Source of the DNA: Oscillospiraceae bacterium
Lineage (GTDB): Bacteria > Bacillota > Clostridia > Oscillospirales > Ruminococcaceae
Reading direction: 5' to 3'
NCBI GenBank assembly: GCA_017432285.1
Contig: JAFRJM010000008.1
Coordinates: 1 to 64,000, forward strand
Length of the DNA stretch: 64,000 nucleotides
Shown here piece after piece: positions 56,980 to 64,000 of this stretch. Position 1 is the first letter of the stretch, and each line of letters opens with the position of its first letter. A model generated the notes under the pieces. The model was not told where the DNA came from and ran no database searches. It saw nothing but the letters and a program-made list of their open reading frames with translations. The position numbers and the translations under genes were made by a program.

Positions 56980-58331
56980 TCATTTATTTCACTTAATGCC
57001 TCCAGTGCTTCTTGGGCCTGCACTGTAAGTTCGGAATCATCATTTCTTTCTATCACTGCGGTGAAATCTTCTTTAGCTCCGTCTACATCATCAAGATTGA
57101 GTCTGCACACAGCTCTGTTATATAGACTGGCTGTAACATCTTCGTTTCTACTGATAGATTCTGTATAGAGGGAGGCTGCCCTATCGTACTCCTCCAGGCT
57201 CATCGCACAAAGCGCAAGGTAGTATTTCGTATCCGCAAGATCCGGATCCTCGTCCAATGCTGCCTGGAAATTAGCTTCTGCTTCTGCATATTGTCCGTTT
57301 ACCAGATTGCAGAGACCTATTATGATCTCTGTTGAAGCTATCGCTTCACCAGTGGCTTTTTTTGTCTCGACTGCTTTCAAACCATCTTTGATTGCAGTCT
57401 CATAATCCCCCGCTATGTAAGAACACATCATTGCCTGCTCGTGCATAAGATGCGGCGTAGCGTATCCGTGCTCTACAGCTGTTCTAAATTCTTTGGCCGC
57501 TTCCTGATACTCTTCAGCATTCATGAGGCAGACACCAAGCATCGCGGACACCTCACCGCCGCGATCTTCCGATGAGTAACCTCTGAATATCTCCAAACAT
57601 CTCTTCGCCTTGTCGAAATCCTCTGTCATAATCAGGCATCGAGCTCTGTCTACATATGCGTGAACATCCGTCTCTGTAGCCATCGCGTAGCACTCTGCAG
57701 CTCTTGCCGGATCCCCGGTGCTCTCATATAGCTGTCCGAGACTGGCCATGATCACAGGGTCTCCACCGTCAAGCTCGATATATCTATTAACGTCCTCTGT
57801 CGCTCCTTCCATATCTCCGAGCACCATTCTCATCTCAGCTCTCATGAAATATGTGGCTGACAGGCTCTCATCAAGTTCTTCTGCTTTATCCAGATATTTT
57901 ACAGCCTTCTCATATTCCTCGGTAAGAACGAACAAGCTTGCCTGCCTCAAGTAAAGGACAGCCAGTTCTTTATCACTGCCACCATCGTAATTATCGATGC
58001 AGCCCTGCATATACTGAACAGCGTTTCCGTAATCTTCTCTAGCAATCGCTATTGATGCGTACAGATCATAATCGTCATATGTTCTGGGTTTCCTGATAAG
58101 GGTCTTGAGTACATCCCACGCTCTGTCGAGATTTCCTTTTGAAAGATACTTAGTATTATCTTCCGTAACACTTGCAGCATATTCGGCAACTTTTCCCACA
58201 AACTGTCTTTCTGAAAACCTGATCTGAGCTTCTATGGTCAGGAACAGGTTGAAAAAGATGATTACCGCCAACACTAATGCCAGCAATCTGAGGCCTATTC
58301 TGTTTTCATATCTAGACTCAGCGTTATCCAT
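56970..58331 (-). CDS. Membrane-anchored TPR protein
   Basis: A 453-residue protein. One N-terminal membrane helix (about residues 11-30, LRLLALVLAVIIFFNLFLTI) is followed by about ten tetratricopeptide-like helix pairs to the end (LDRAWDVLKTLIRKPRTYDDY, EYEKAVKYLDKAEELDE, DPARAAECYAMATETD, DYETAIKDGLKAVE, YAEAEANFQAALDEDPD, EYDRAASLYTESISRNED). The TPR part probably faces outside, given the short basic N-terminus, and could bind protein partners such as the giant protein encoded 76 bases downstream. It follows the small membrane protein gene by 20 bases. No enzyme motif is visible. Confidence 0.88.
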   Translation of the reverse strand: MDNAESRYENRIGLRLLALVLAVIIFFNLFLTIEAQIRFSERQFVGKVAEYAASVTEDNTKYLSKGNLDRAWDVLKTLIRKPRTYDDYDLYASIAIAREDYGNAVQYMQGCIDNYDGGSDKELAVLYLRQASLFVLTEEYEKAVKYLDKAEELDESLSATYFMRAEMRMVLGDMEGATEDVNRYIELDGGDPVIMASLGQLYESTGDPARAAECYAMATETDVHAYVDRARCLIMTEDFDKAKRCLEIFRGYSSEDRGGEVSAMLGVCLMNAEEYQEAAKEFRTAVEHGYATPHLMHEQAMMCSYIAGDYETAIKDGLKAVETKKATGEAIASTEIIIGLCNLVNGQYAEAEANFQAALDEDPDLADTKYYLALCAMSLEEYDRAASLYTESISRNEDVTASLYNRAVCRLNLDDVDGAKEDFTAVIERNDDSELTVQAQEALEALSEINESD

Positions 58332-58351
58332 GTGAAGATCCGTTTCCCGTC

Positions 58352-58645
58352 TTATTTATTTTTCCTGTAAATTCCTACAGTGAGGCCGGAGGCGACAGTG
58401 AACCCTACTACAGCAGACAGCACATATCCCCCCGTCAGTTCATCCATCATAAGAGCACCGAACTGTGCAAACACTACACCTACCGGCGAGGCATGTACAA
58501 AAACGGACGAAACAAAACAAAGCGCCAAAAGCAACATACCGCTCAGGCTTGTAAGCAGTATGGTTGTTCCAGCGCTCTTTCTCTTTTTTATCTCTTCACT
58601 GCGTTTAGTTATCTCTATTAAAGCAGTATCAGTATTATATCTCAT
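58352..58645 (-). CDS. Small two-helix membrane protein (paralogue of 60184-60486)
   Basis: A 97-residue protein. The N-terminal 30 residues are charged and helical (ALIEITKRSEEIKKRKS); two membrane helices follow (about 31-51 and 74-93) with a short FAQFGALMMDELTGGY loop. It shares with the product of 60184-60486 the pattern MR...L-[IV]-E-I-x-K-R-S-x-x-I-K plus two helices and a FGxL...GY motif. I chose ATG at 58645; a GTG at 58657 lies too close to GGAGG. Function is unknown; a membrane sensor or anti-sigma-like role is inferred from the operon only. Confidence 0.7.
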   Translation of the reverse strand: MRYNTDTALIEITKRSEEIKKRKSAGTTILLTSLSGMLLLALCFVSSVFVHASPVGVVFAQFGALMMDELTGGYVLSAVVGFTVASGLTVGIYRKNK

Positions 58646-58712
58646 TAAAAAGGGCACCCCTCCGAATAGAATAAATCATCTATACATTAGTGCCCTGTTT
58701 TTTTATTTTTTC
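58646..58712 (-). promoter_or_regulatory. Inverted repeat enclosing the ribosome site
   Basis: On the minus strand AGGGCAC (58690-58696) pairs with GTGCCCT (58651-58657), followed by TTTTAATG, where the ATG is the start of the small membrane protein. The 32-base loop holds GGAGG. Folding would hide the ribosome site, and the T-run after the stem is also terminator-like. It may control expression of the distal half of the operon. Confidence 0.4.
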
Positions 58713-59390
58713 TCAGTTGCTTTTATAAATTTTATACCGCTCGTTCTCTTCCGGTATCTTCTCATCGATAACTATACTCCTTCGTAAAACAGTGAGGAGC
58801 AGAAGAGATGAAACGAAAGGCATTCCATATCCTATTTTAGATGATAATCCGGGCTCTGATACCAGAAGATTATACAGCGCATGAAGTGTTGAAGACATTG
58901 CCAGAGCCCCAACAAGAGCAGGCAGTGATACTGCACCGTGTTTTCTCACTATAATGATAGTTCCTGAAAGGATCACAATGCTCGCTACATGCATGATCCC
59001 CACTGCCAGTCCGCGCACTAGCACAAACGACATCTTTACATCTCCGTTCGACATAAGGTAACAAATGTTTTCGAACGTCGCAAATCCCGCTCCTATCGCT
59101 ATCGAGGCTACCAAAAGCTCATTGTCGTCTGCTTCAAGTACACAAAGGATAAAAAGTACCGGAAGGAATTTCATCACCTCTTCAATTAAGGGAGAAATAT
59201 AAACTGCTGTATCTTCTGCAGACATCCCGGATACCACTTTTGCGAATCCGCTTATATATGCCGACATTAGGCAGCATATCATCCCGAAGACGAAAGATTC
59301 CATAACCTTCCTTGCCATACCTTGGAGGAAAAGGATGGTGATCACTAGAGGTATCGTCAGACAAAGCAATACATTTTCGGAATATATCAT
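58713..59390 (-). CDS. PrsW-family intramembrane protease
   Basis: A 225-residue polytopic membrane protein of the PrsW family (glutamic-type intramembrane proteases). The family motifs are visible: E-E-x-x-K (Glu70, Glu71, Lys74 in SPLIEEVMKF), the GFATFEN motif (Phe103-Asn108), an R-G-x-x-V-G-x-x-H segment (Arg126, His134) and a late LHALYN (His169). B. subtilis PrsW performs site-1 cleavage of the anti-sigma factor RsiW. The start is ATG at 59390, with AAGGAGG upstream and an ATGA overlap with the previous gene; the open frame to 59432 is an overlap artefact. Lying in an operon with an ECF sigma factor, it may act on one of the small membrane proteins encoded beside it. Confidence 0.87.
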   Translation of the reverse strand: MIYSENVLLCLTIPLVITILFLQGMARKVMESFVFGMICCLMSAYISGFAKVVSGMSAEDTAVYISPLIEEVMKFLPVLFILCVLEADDNELLVASIAIGAGFATFENICYLMSNGDVKMSFVLVRGLAVGIMHVASIVILSGTIIIVRKHGAVSLPALVGALAMSSTLHALYNLLVSEPGLSSKIGYGMPFVSSLLLLTVLRRSIVIDEKIPEENERYKIYKSN

Positions 59391-60181
59391 TCTTTCTCTG
59401 CCTCCTTCTCCTTCTTCCTCACAGCCAGACAAATCATAGCTAGTGAAAAGACAACCAATACTTCAGCTACAAAGTAGACAGGCTCATAACTCAAATATTG
59501 CGTCACCAGCCCCATGGTATACGTAGTTGCAGCAAGGGCAATGGCTCTGTCTGCGTTTCCATTCCGAAGGACATCCACTGTTTTGAAAATTAGAAACATA
59601 TCGCATGAGAAGAGCAGAATGTAACACAAGACATCCAAAACGGTATACACATTCCCACGCGTGAAATACAAGACGCTCTCCAAGACAGCTATTACCATGG
59701 TAGCCGAAGCAAAAGATAGACGATCGACTTTTATCAAAGATCTGCTCTCCTCAAGAGAACGTCCACACATGAACAGAAGGTATATAAACGGAAGCGCATT
59801 CATCAGGTTCCCAAGCAATTTACCAGACCACAGGATCCAAAGCCATATATTCAACGCTCCGAATAGTGCTCCTTCCACACTTGGCCATGTCAGTTTCTTT
59901 AAATTGACTGAGAAATTGCTTTGAAGAACAGCCCCCAGCAAAGTATATATTCCCATATCAACTATATCCATAGCGGAGAAAGGAAGATACAGCCCCTTGT
60001 TCTGGAGTGCGTGAGTTAGGTAATACAGATTGCTCGTAAAGAGTGTAGCTGACCAAAGAAGATAAAGTACCCTTGTGACAGGGTGTATTCTCTTGAGTCT
60101 TAAGCTGTACAGAAAAATATACAGAAGAACAACAAACTCAAGAGCCATAACTAATGAGGGAATAAGAGTTCCTGAAGTCAT
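59387..60181 (-). CDS. Polytopic membrane protein of unknown function
   Basis: A 264-residue protein with about eight membrane helices, short loops and a basic C-terminus (VRKKEKEAEKE). I do not recognise the family. The layout (one loop ending in SLEESRSLIKVDRLSF, cytoplasmic by charge) resembles sensor or permease-type proteins but nothing more specific. It begins 2 bases after the small membrane protein gene and overlaps the PrsW gene by 4 bases, so it is strictly coupled to both. A role in sensing or in assembling the PrsW/anti-sigma complex is possible. Confidence 0.75.
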   Translation of the reverse strand: MTSGTLIPSLVMALEFVVLLYIFLYSLRLKRIHPVTRVLYLLWSATLFTSNLYYLTHALQNKGLYLPFSAMDIVDMGIYTLLGAVLQSNFSVNLKKLTWPSVEGALFGALNIWLWILWSGKLLGNLMNALPFIYLLFMCGRSLEESRSLIKVDRLSFASATMVIAVLESVLYFTRGNVYTVLDVLCYILLFSCDMFLIFKTVDVLRNGNADRAIALAATTYTMGLVTQYLSYEPVYFVAEVLVVFSLAMICLAVRKKEKEAEKE

Positions 60182-60183
60182 AG

Positions 60184-60486
60184 TTATCTCCTATTGTGTT
60201 TTTGGACATGCAGACAAAGCATAGTGAATGTGATTCCAAGCAGAAATGAGATGAAACCTACAATGAAATATCCAAGATATGGACTTGATAAAACCAGACT
60301 TCCGAACATGAGATTTTCGCCAAATTCATGACTGCCAACAGGCATCCTCGCGACAAAAGAGGAGATAGCAATAATAATTGCCATGCACACAAATACCCCA
60401 AGAGATGTCTTCTTCTGACGGCGCACCCGTTTTATGGAAGAACTTCTCTTTTCGATCTCAACTAATTGTTCTTCAATATTCCGCAT
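60184..60486 (-). CDS. Small two-helix membrane protein, candidate anti-sigma factor
   Basis: A 100-residue protein whose gene overlaps the end of the sigma factor gene by 14 bases, the usual place for a cognate anti-sigma factor. Residues 1-27 are charged and helical (EEQLVEIEKRSSSIKRVRRQKK) and would lie in the cytoplasm; two membrane helices follow (about 29-47 and 69-93), ending in a basic tail. It has no zinc-binding anti-sigma motif (H-x3-C-x2-C) and a much shorter cytoplasmic part than RsiW, so an anti-sigma role is inference. It is paralogous to the product of 58352-58645. Confidence 0.75.
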   Translation of the reverse strand: MRNIEEQLVEIEKRSSSIKRVRRQKKTSLGVFVCMAIIIAISSFVARMPVGSHEFGENLMFGSLVLSSPYLGYFIVGFISFLLGITFTMLCLHVQKHNRR

Positions 60487-61030
60487 CTTTTATACCTGCT
60501 TCTTCAAGCAATCCTTTTAATGTTTGTTTTCCTCTAAACACAAGATTATATACCTGTTTCCTGGTCTTGTGCATTACTTCTGCTACTTCTTCGTGGCTCA
60601 TATCTTCGAAGTATACCAGATACAGAGCATTCTTGTATTCATCAGGAAGCTTATTCATGGCATCATAAAGTTCCCTACGTGACTCGCCTCTTATCAGTTC
60701 GTCCTCTGCTTCCTCCAAACTCGTTTCCTCCAAGGCATCGCTCACCCAAAACTGCAGTTTTTGCTTTCTCAAGTGTTTTCGGGCAAGATTCCGCCCTATC
60801 CCGAACAACCATGTCTTGAAGGTGCTTTTTCCTGAAAATCCCGATTCTTCAGCAGCGGCTATCGCAAACGCGTTGAGCATTATGTCCTCCGCATCTTCCA
60901 TGTTGCGAACATATCCGTAGATGAACAATGTGAGACTCTCCCTGTGTCGCTCCAAGAGCGTCCGCATAGCCTCACTGTCCCTGTCCTTAAGGAAACGGCT
61001 ATATATGATTTCGTCTGATTCAATGGCCAA
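60473..61030 (-). CDS. ECF-type RNA polymerase sigma factor
   Basis: A 185-residue extracytoplasmic-function sigma-70 protein. Region 2 spans about residues 10-90 (LTLFIYGYVRNMEDAEDIMLNAFAIA, then FKTWLFGIGRNLARKHLRK, the -10-binding part). Region 4 is about 118-175 (LPDEYKNALYLVYFEDMSHEEVAEVMHKTRKQVYNLVFRGKQTL, the helix-turn-helix for -35 recognition). The start is TTG at 61030 after a GGGGTGA ribosome site; the next Met (residue 22) would remove part of region 2. It heads the operon ending with the giant gene and presumably directs RNA polymerase to it and perhaps other promoters. Confidence 0.9.
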   Translation of the reverse strand: MAIESDEIIYSRFLKDRDSEAMRTLLERHRESLTLFIYGYVRNMEDAEDIMLNAFAIAAAEESGFSGKSTFKTWLFGIGRNLARKHLRKQKLQFWVSDALEETSLEEAEDELIRGESRRELYDAMNKLPDEYKNALYLVYFEDMSHEEVAEVMHKTRKQVYNLVFRGKQTLKGLLEEAGIKDAEY

Positions 61031-61145
61031 AAAACGGTCACCCCATATTTCAAAACTTATTACTGTTTATATTATACATTATACATTATGCTTTCACTAA
61101 ACAATCATCAGGATCCTTCTTCACAACTATGCAGATAAATAAAGT
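61031..61145 (-). promoter_or_regulatory. Promoter region of the sigma factor operon
   Basis: On the minus strand three tandem heptamers close to GTATAAT lie at 61071-61090 (TATAAT at 61071-61076 and 61078-61083). TTGTTT lies upstream, but its spacing to either TATAAT is not 17. The first gene starts with TTG about 40 bases downstream. A sigma-A-type promoter is probable; an autoregulated ECF promoter cannot be excluded by eye. Confidence 0.45.
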
Positions 61146-61175
61146 CCTCTCTTCACCTATAAAGATGAAGAGAGG
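61146..61175 (-). terminator. Putative terminator of the carboxylesterase gene
   Basis: A perfect 10-bp stem CCTCTCTTCA (61146-61155) and TGAAGAGAGG (61166-61175), 10-base loop, lies about 80 bases after the carboxylesterase stop. On the minus strand the stem is followed by ACTTTATTTATC, a moderate T-rich tail. Confidence 0.6.
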
Positions 61176-61257
61176 AACCCGAATGAATTTTATGAATTCA
61201 CCTATATCTTATTTAGTAGTTTTCTCGCAAAAGTCTGTTCTTTGAGTAAACTTTTTA

Positions 61258-62880
61258 TTAGGAATTGACTACAGGCGGTACCCCACCTTCATCTGCAAGT
61301 TTGAATCCACCCATACCTGCCATAGCAATAGCCTTAAATACAGTTGGTAGTTCTCCTCTTGATAACTCCCCTTTGTAATATTTTGTTAGGGTTTCTTCAA
61401 GATCTGTGCAGAGGCCCTGCGTCATCCCTATAGTCTCATCTCCAAAAAACATAGCTTCTTTATAGTCTGAAGAAACCGGTCTCCATTCAGGCATCGGCGT
61501 TCCATCGCTGTCCAGTCCGTTAGGATCTCCGGTTTTTGCGAAGTTAGTCCAGTAATTGCACATTATTCTGGCAAGATCGTAGTGTTTGCCTTTAAATGGT
61601 CTCCAACACTTTGCGAGCGTCTCGAACACAAACCAGAGTTCACTGGAATGGAATGATCCAGCGTTATCGCCCGGGATCTCCGGGTCGAAACGGTAATAAT
61701 ACATCGGAACATAATCATTCTCTGTGTTGGAATCGATCCACATATAGTTCCCTATCTGGAATCCGTTGTATCTGATTCTGTCACACATAGTCTTAACATC
61801 AGAGGTTCCCTCTTCCGTGATTTTCAGAATCTCTTCAGCACAGTCACCATAGCATAGCCTGACATAATTTTCATAGGCTTCGACAGAAGGGAAATTAACA
61901 ACGATCGGGAATTCTCCTCCGGTATTTCCAAGCATCACCGGCACTCTGTTGAATTCGCCTCTCATCAGCATCCTTACAGGGTAATCAGGCAAGAACTTGT
62001 AGTCCACCACTGTACCCCAGCGGAAACCGATTGTCTTGAGCTTATCGCCCATAGCTGCTTCCCAAAGTGTCTTGGCATCTACTTTGCGTGCTTCTTCCAA
62101 TGACTTTACACCAAGCACCTCAAAAAGTTCTTCGCCAAGCTTTTCTGCCTGGGGAAGAGTCAATCCCATATTGCTTGGCGGCAGGAATCCTCCTCCGCTT
62201 TGTGGAATAGCTTTCTGGAACAGGCCTTTATTCATTGGACTGCACATCTGTACCATCGTACTTCCAGCGCCAGCGCTCTGTCCGAAAATGGTGATGTTCT
62301 CCGGATCTCCGCCAAATGCAGCAATGTTCCTCTTGACCCATTGGACCCCTGCCCTCTGATCCAGATGCCCGAAGTTAGCAGGCGTTTCAGGACTTTCTGC
62401 AGTGATCTCCGGATGGCACATGAAACCAAAGACATTTACTCTGTAATTCACAGATACCAGGATGACACCCCTTCTGGCAATCCTTTCTCCATCAAACTCC
62501 ATCTCAGATGGATACCCTACATTCAGTGCTCCTCCGTAGAAGAGAACCATGACAGGAAATTTCTCATCTCCAGTCTTAGCAGCTGTCCAGATATTCAGAT
62601 TGAGGCAGTCCTCGCTCATTGGCACATCCGGATCCACATGCCACTCTTTAGTGTAGAAGCTGTCTGCAACGCTTGTGCTGGGCACCTCCTGCATTGCAAT
62701 GTTCCCAAAGGTATAGCAGTCACGGATCCCTTCCCAGTCCTCTGCGGGCTGCGGAGCGCGCCACCTAAGTTCCCCAACCGGTGGTTTTGCGAAAGGAATC
62801 CCTTTGAATGCTGTGATCCTTGGATCTGCGGCCGATATCCCGCGGACCCAGCCATTTTCTGTTTTAACTACCCTTAACAT
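61258..62880 (-). CDS. Type-B carboxylesterase
   Basis: A 540-residue enzyme of the carboxylesterase type B family (alpha/beta hydrolase, PnbA-like), which cleaves carboxylic esters. The catalytic serine is Ser202 in the FGQSAGAGS motif, preceded by FGGDPENITIFG. The acidic partner is likely Glu in NTGGEFP, and the histidine is in FHSSELWFVF. EDCLNLNIW near residue 90 is the second family signature. No signal peptide is visible, so it is probably intracellular. AAGGAG lies only about 3 bases before the ATG, closer than usual. It is the third type of serine ester hydrolase in the window. Confidence 0.92.
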   Translation of the reverse strand: MLRVVKTENGWVRGISAADPRITAFKGIPFAKPPVGELRWRAPQPAEDWEGIRDCYTFGNIAMQEVPSTSVADSFYTKEWHVDPDVPMSEDCLNLNIWTAAKTGDEKFPVMVLFYGGALNVGYPSEMEFDGERIARRGVILVSVNYRVNVFGFMCHPEITAESPETPANFGHLDQRAGVQWVKRNIAAFGGDPENITIFGQSAGAGSTMVQMCSPMNKGLFQKAIPQSGGGFLPPSNMGLTLPQAEKLGEELFEVLGVKSLEEARKVDAKTLWEAAMGDKLKTIGFRWGTVVDYKFLPDYPVRMLMRGEFNRVPVMLGNTGGEFPIVVNFPSVEAYENYVRLCYGDCAEEILKITEEGTSDVKTMCDRIRYNGFQIGNYMWIDSNTENDYVPMYYYRFDPEIPGDNAGSFHSSELWFVFETLAKCWRPFKGKHYDLARIMCNYWTNFAKTGDPNGLDSDGTPMPEWRPVSSDYKEAMFFGDETIGMTQGLCTDLEETLTKYYKGELSRGELPTVFKAIAMAGMGGFKLADEGGVPPVVNS

Positions 62881-62961
62881 TAACTCCTTTTCTCCTTATT
62901 TGATGCGGATGGGTAACCCGCAAAAATATTATATCATTTCTTTCAGCATCAGAATAAAAAA

Positions 62962-62995
62962 GCCCAGCAAGGCGTGTTGAATTCCTTTGCTGGGT
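62962..62995 (-). terminator. Terminator after the PLP enzyme gene
   Basis: On the minus strand ACCCAGCAAAGG (62984-62995) pairs with CCTTGCTGGGC (62962-62972), about 10-11 bp with one bulge, followed by TTTTTTATTCTG. It lies 22 bases after the stop codon of the PLP enzyme gene, so the carboxylesterase is likely transcribed on its own. Confidence 0.85.
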
Positions 62996-63016
62996 TTGTT
63001 TATTTGTTTGCAATGT

Positions 63017-64000
63017 CTATAATACTTCCGCTATCTGCTCTTGCTTCGGAAAGAGGCCGTATTGTCCCCCGGTATGTATAAACAGGATATTTTTACAGGA
63101 ATCGAATGTGCCTTTTTTAACTTCGTTGTATAGGCCATAAAATGCTTTTCCTGTATACACCGGGTCCAGTATTATGCCTTCCTTTGCGGCGATACTGGCA
63201 ATAAATCTCAGCTCATCCTCTTTTGAGATGGCATATCCGAGCCCCTTATAGCCATCGATGAAAGTGAAATCTTTATCTTCGTCCGGTCCTTCACCAAGAA
63301 GACCCAGCGTCTGGTCCACGATCGTTCCGCAGACTTTTGTGAAATAGTCCTTGTTGTCGCACACTGTGATCCCGACGATCTTTTTGCCGGCTTCGAAGAT
63401 CTTGTTTCCAAGATACAGACCACTGTATGTCCCTCCTGACCCTACAGCACAAACTATAGTGTCAAAAGTTACACCAAGTTTTTCTTCCTGTTCAATGATC
63501 TCGCGGACCGTGTTCAGATATCCGAAGTTGCCCACTCCGTTAGATGCACCGACCGGAATGATATACGGTTTGTAGCCATTCGCTCTGTACTCGTCTGCCA
63601 CCTGCTCCATCTTTTGAGAAAGAGTGATGTCTCCGTTTTCATCCAGAAGGGTAATCTCCGCTCCTAACATCTTGTCCAGCAGATAGTTTCCTTCTGTCTT
63701 TGGCGGGGCTGATATATTCAGCACCAGATGTGACTTTAGTCCCAACCGTGCAGCAGCCGCTGCTGTCGCACGCGCATGGTTGGACTGAATACCTCCTGCC
63801 GTTATGAGCACATCCGCTTCTTCCTTCAGCGCCTGAGCGATGGAGAATTCAAGTTTTCTGACTTTGTTCCCCGACATCTCAGTACCTGTGAAATCGTCTC
63901 TCTTTATCCAGATGTTCTTTCCCAGTTCCCGGGACACCTTATTGAGTCCATATACAGGTGTCGGAAGATTCGCAAGCTCTATTCTGTCGATCTTATTCAG
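63017..64000 (-). CDS. D-cysteine desulfhydrase/ACC deaminase family PLP enzyme (5' end missing)
   Basis: At least 327 residues of a fold-type II PLP enzyme; the frame continues past the right edge, so the start is outside the window. The motif GNKVRKLEF contains the PLP-binding lysine, and AGGIQSNHARATAAAAARLG follows at the expected place. CAVGSGGTYSGLYLG is the phosphate-binding glycine loop. Members break down D-cysteine, L-cysteate or 1-aminocyclopropane-1-carboxylate; near-identical folds make the substrate uncertain, with D-cysteine desulfhydrase the commonest assignment in Firmicutes. A GTG at 63937 could be mistaken for the start, but 21 further family-like codons (including LPTPVYGL) lie upstream. 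Confidence 0.88.
   Translation of the reverse strand: MNKIDRIELANLPTPVYGLNKVSRELGKNIWIKRDDFTGTEMSGNKVRKLEFSIAQALKEEADVLITAGGIQSNHARATAAAAARLGLKSHLVLNISAPPKTEGNYLLDKMLGAEITLLDENGDITLSQKMEQVADEYRANGYKPYIIPVGASNGVGNFGYLNTVREIIEQEEKLGVTFDTIVCAVGSGGTYSGLYLGNKIFEAGKKIVGITVCDNKDYFTKVCGTIVDQTLGLLGEGPDEDKDFTFIDGYKGLGYAISKEDELRFIASIAAKEGIILDPVYTGKAFYGLYNEVKKGTFDSCKNILFIHTGGQYGLFPKQEQIAEVL

Overview
The window looks like a chromosomal segment of an anaerobic, low-to-mid GC Firmicute, most likely in class Clostridia. Four things point there: the 5' end of a 16S rRNA gene at the left edge (minus strand) with a clostridial-type sequence; strong AGGAGG-type ribosome binding sites; many oxygen-sensitive enzymes (radical SAM, [4Fe-4S] aldo/keto reductase, two enoate-reductase-like Fe-S flavoproteins, aconitase X); and a huge Gram-positive-style surface protein. 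Genus cannot be fixed by eye. I see no tRNA, insertion sequence, CRISPR array or phage gene.

Layout. (1) 1-325: 16S rRNA start, rRNA leader and a consensus rRNA promoter. (2) 325-6099, minus: five tightly spaced genes (aldo/keto reductase, phosphodiester glycosidase, radical SAM protein, MFS transporter, YibE/F membrane protein). (3) 6236-7912, plus: GH13 alpha-glucosidase. (4) 7997-16516: a metabolic cluster with an esterase, a beta-lactamase-fold serine hydrolase, two paralogous 2-enoate-reductase-like flavoproteins and the two subunits of an aconitase X dehydratase. (5) 16782-21284: small genes, including a TetR-controlled flavodoxin operon with a conspicuous 30-bp palindromic operator, an XRE/TPR regulator and a VOC protein. 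(6) 21445-25776: twin tandem esterases facing a MoaF-like protein and an MFS transporter. (7) 25877-61030, minus: one apparent seven-gene operon that encodes, in transcription order, an ECF sigma factor, a small two-helix membrane protein, a polytopic membrane protein, a PrsW-type intramembrane protease, a second small two-helix membrane protein, a membrane-anchored TPR protein and a 10,338-residue secreted, membrane-anchored repeat protein that fills nearly half the window. (8) 61258-64000, minus: a type-B carboxylesterase and a D-cysteine-desulfhydrase-like PLP enzyme cut by the right edge.

How they may work together. Region 7 reads like a self-contained cell-surface system: a dedicated sigma factor, candidate membrane regulators, a protease of the family that cleaves anti-sigma factors in Bacillus, a TPR protein and a giant adhesin-like product. 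That link is inferred from gene order. Regions 4 and 6 look like a catabolic island for ester-linked, possibly plant-derived or hydroxy-acid substrates: esterases release the acid, a transporter moves it, aconitase X could dehydrate a hydroxy acid to an enoate, and the enoate-reductase-like enzymes could reduce it as an electron sink. This too is inference from family membership and clustering.
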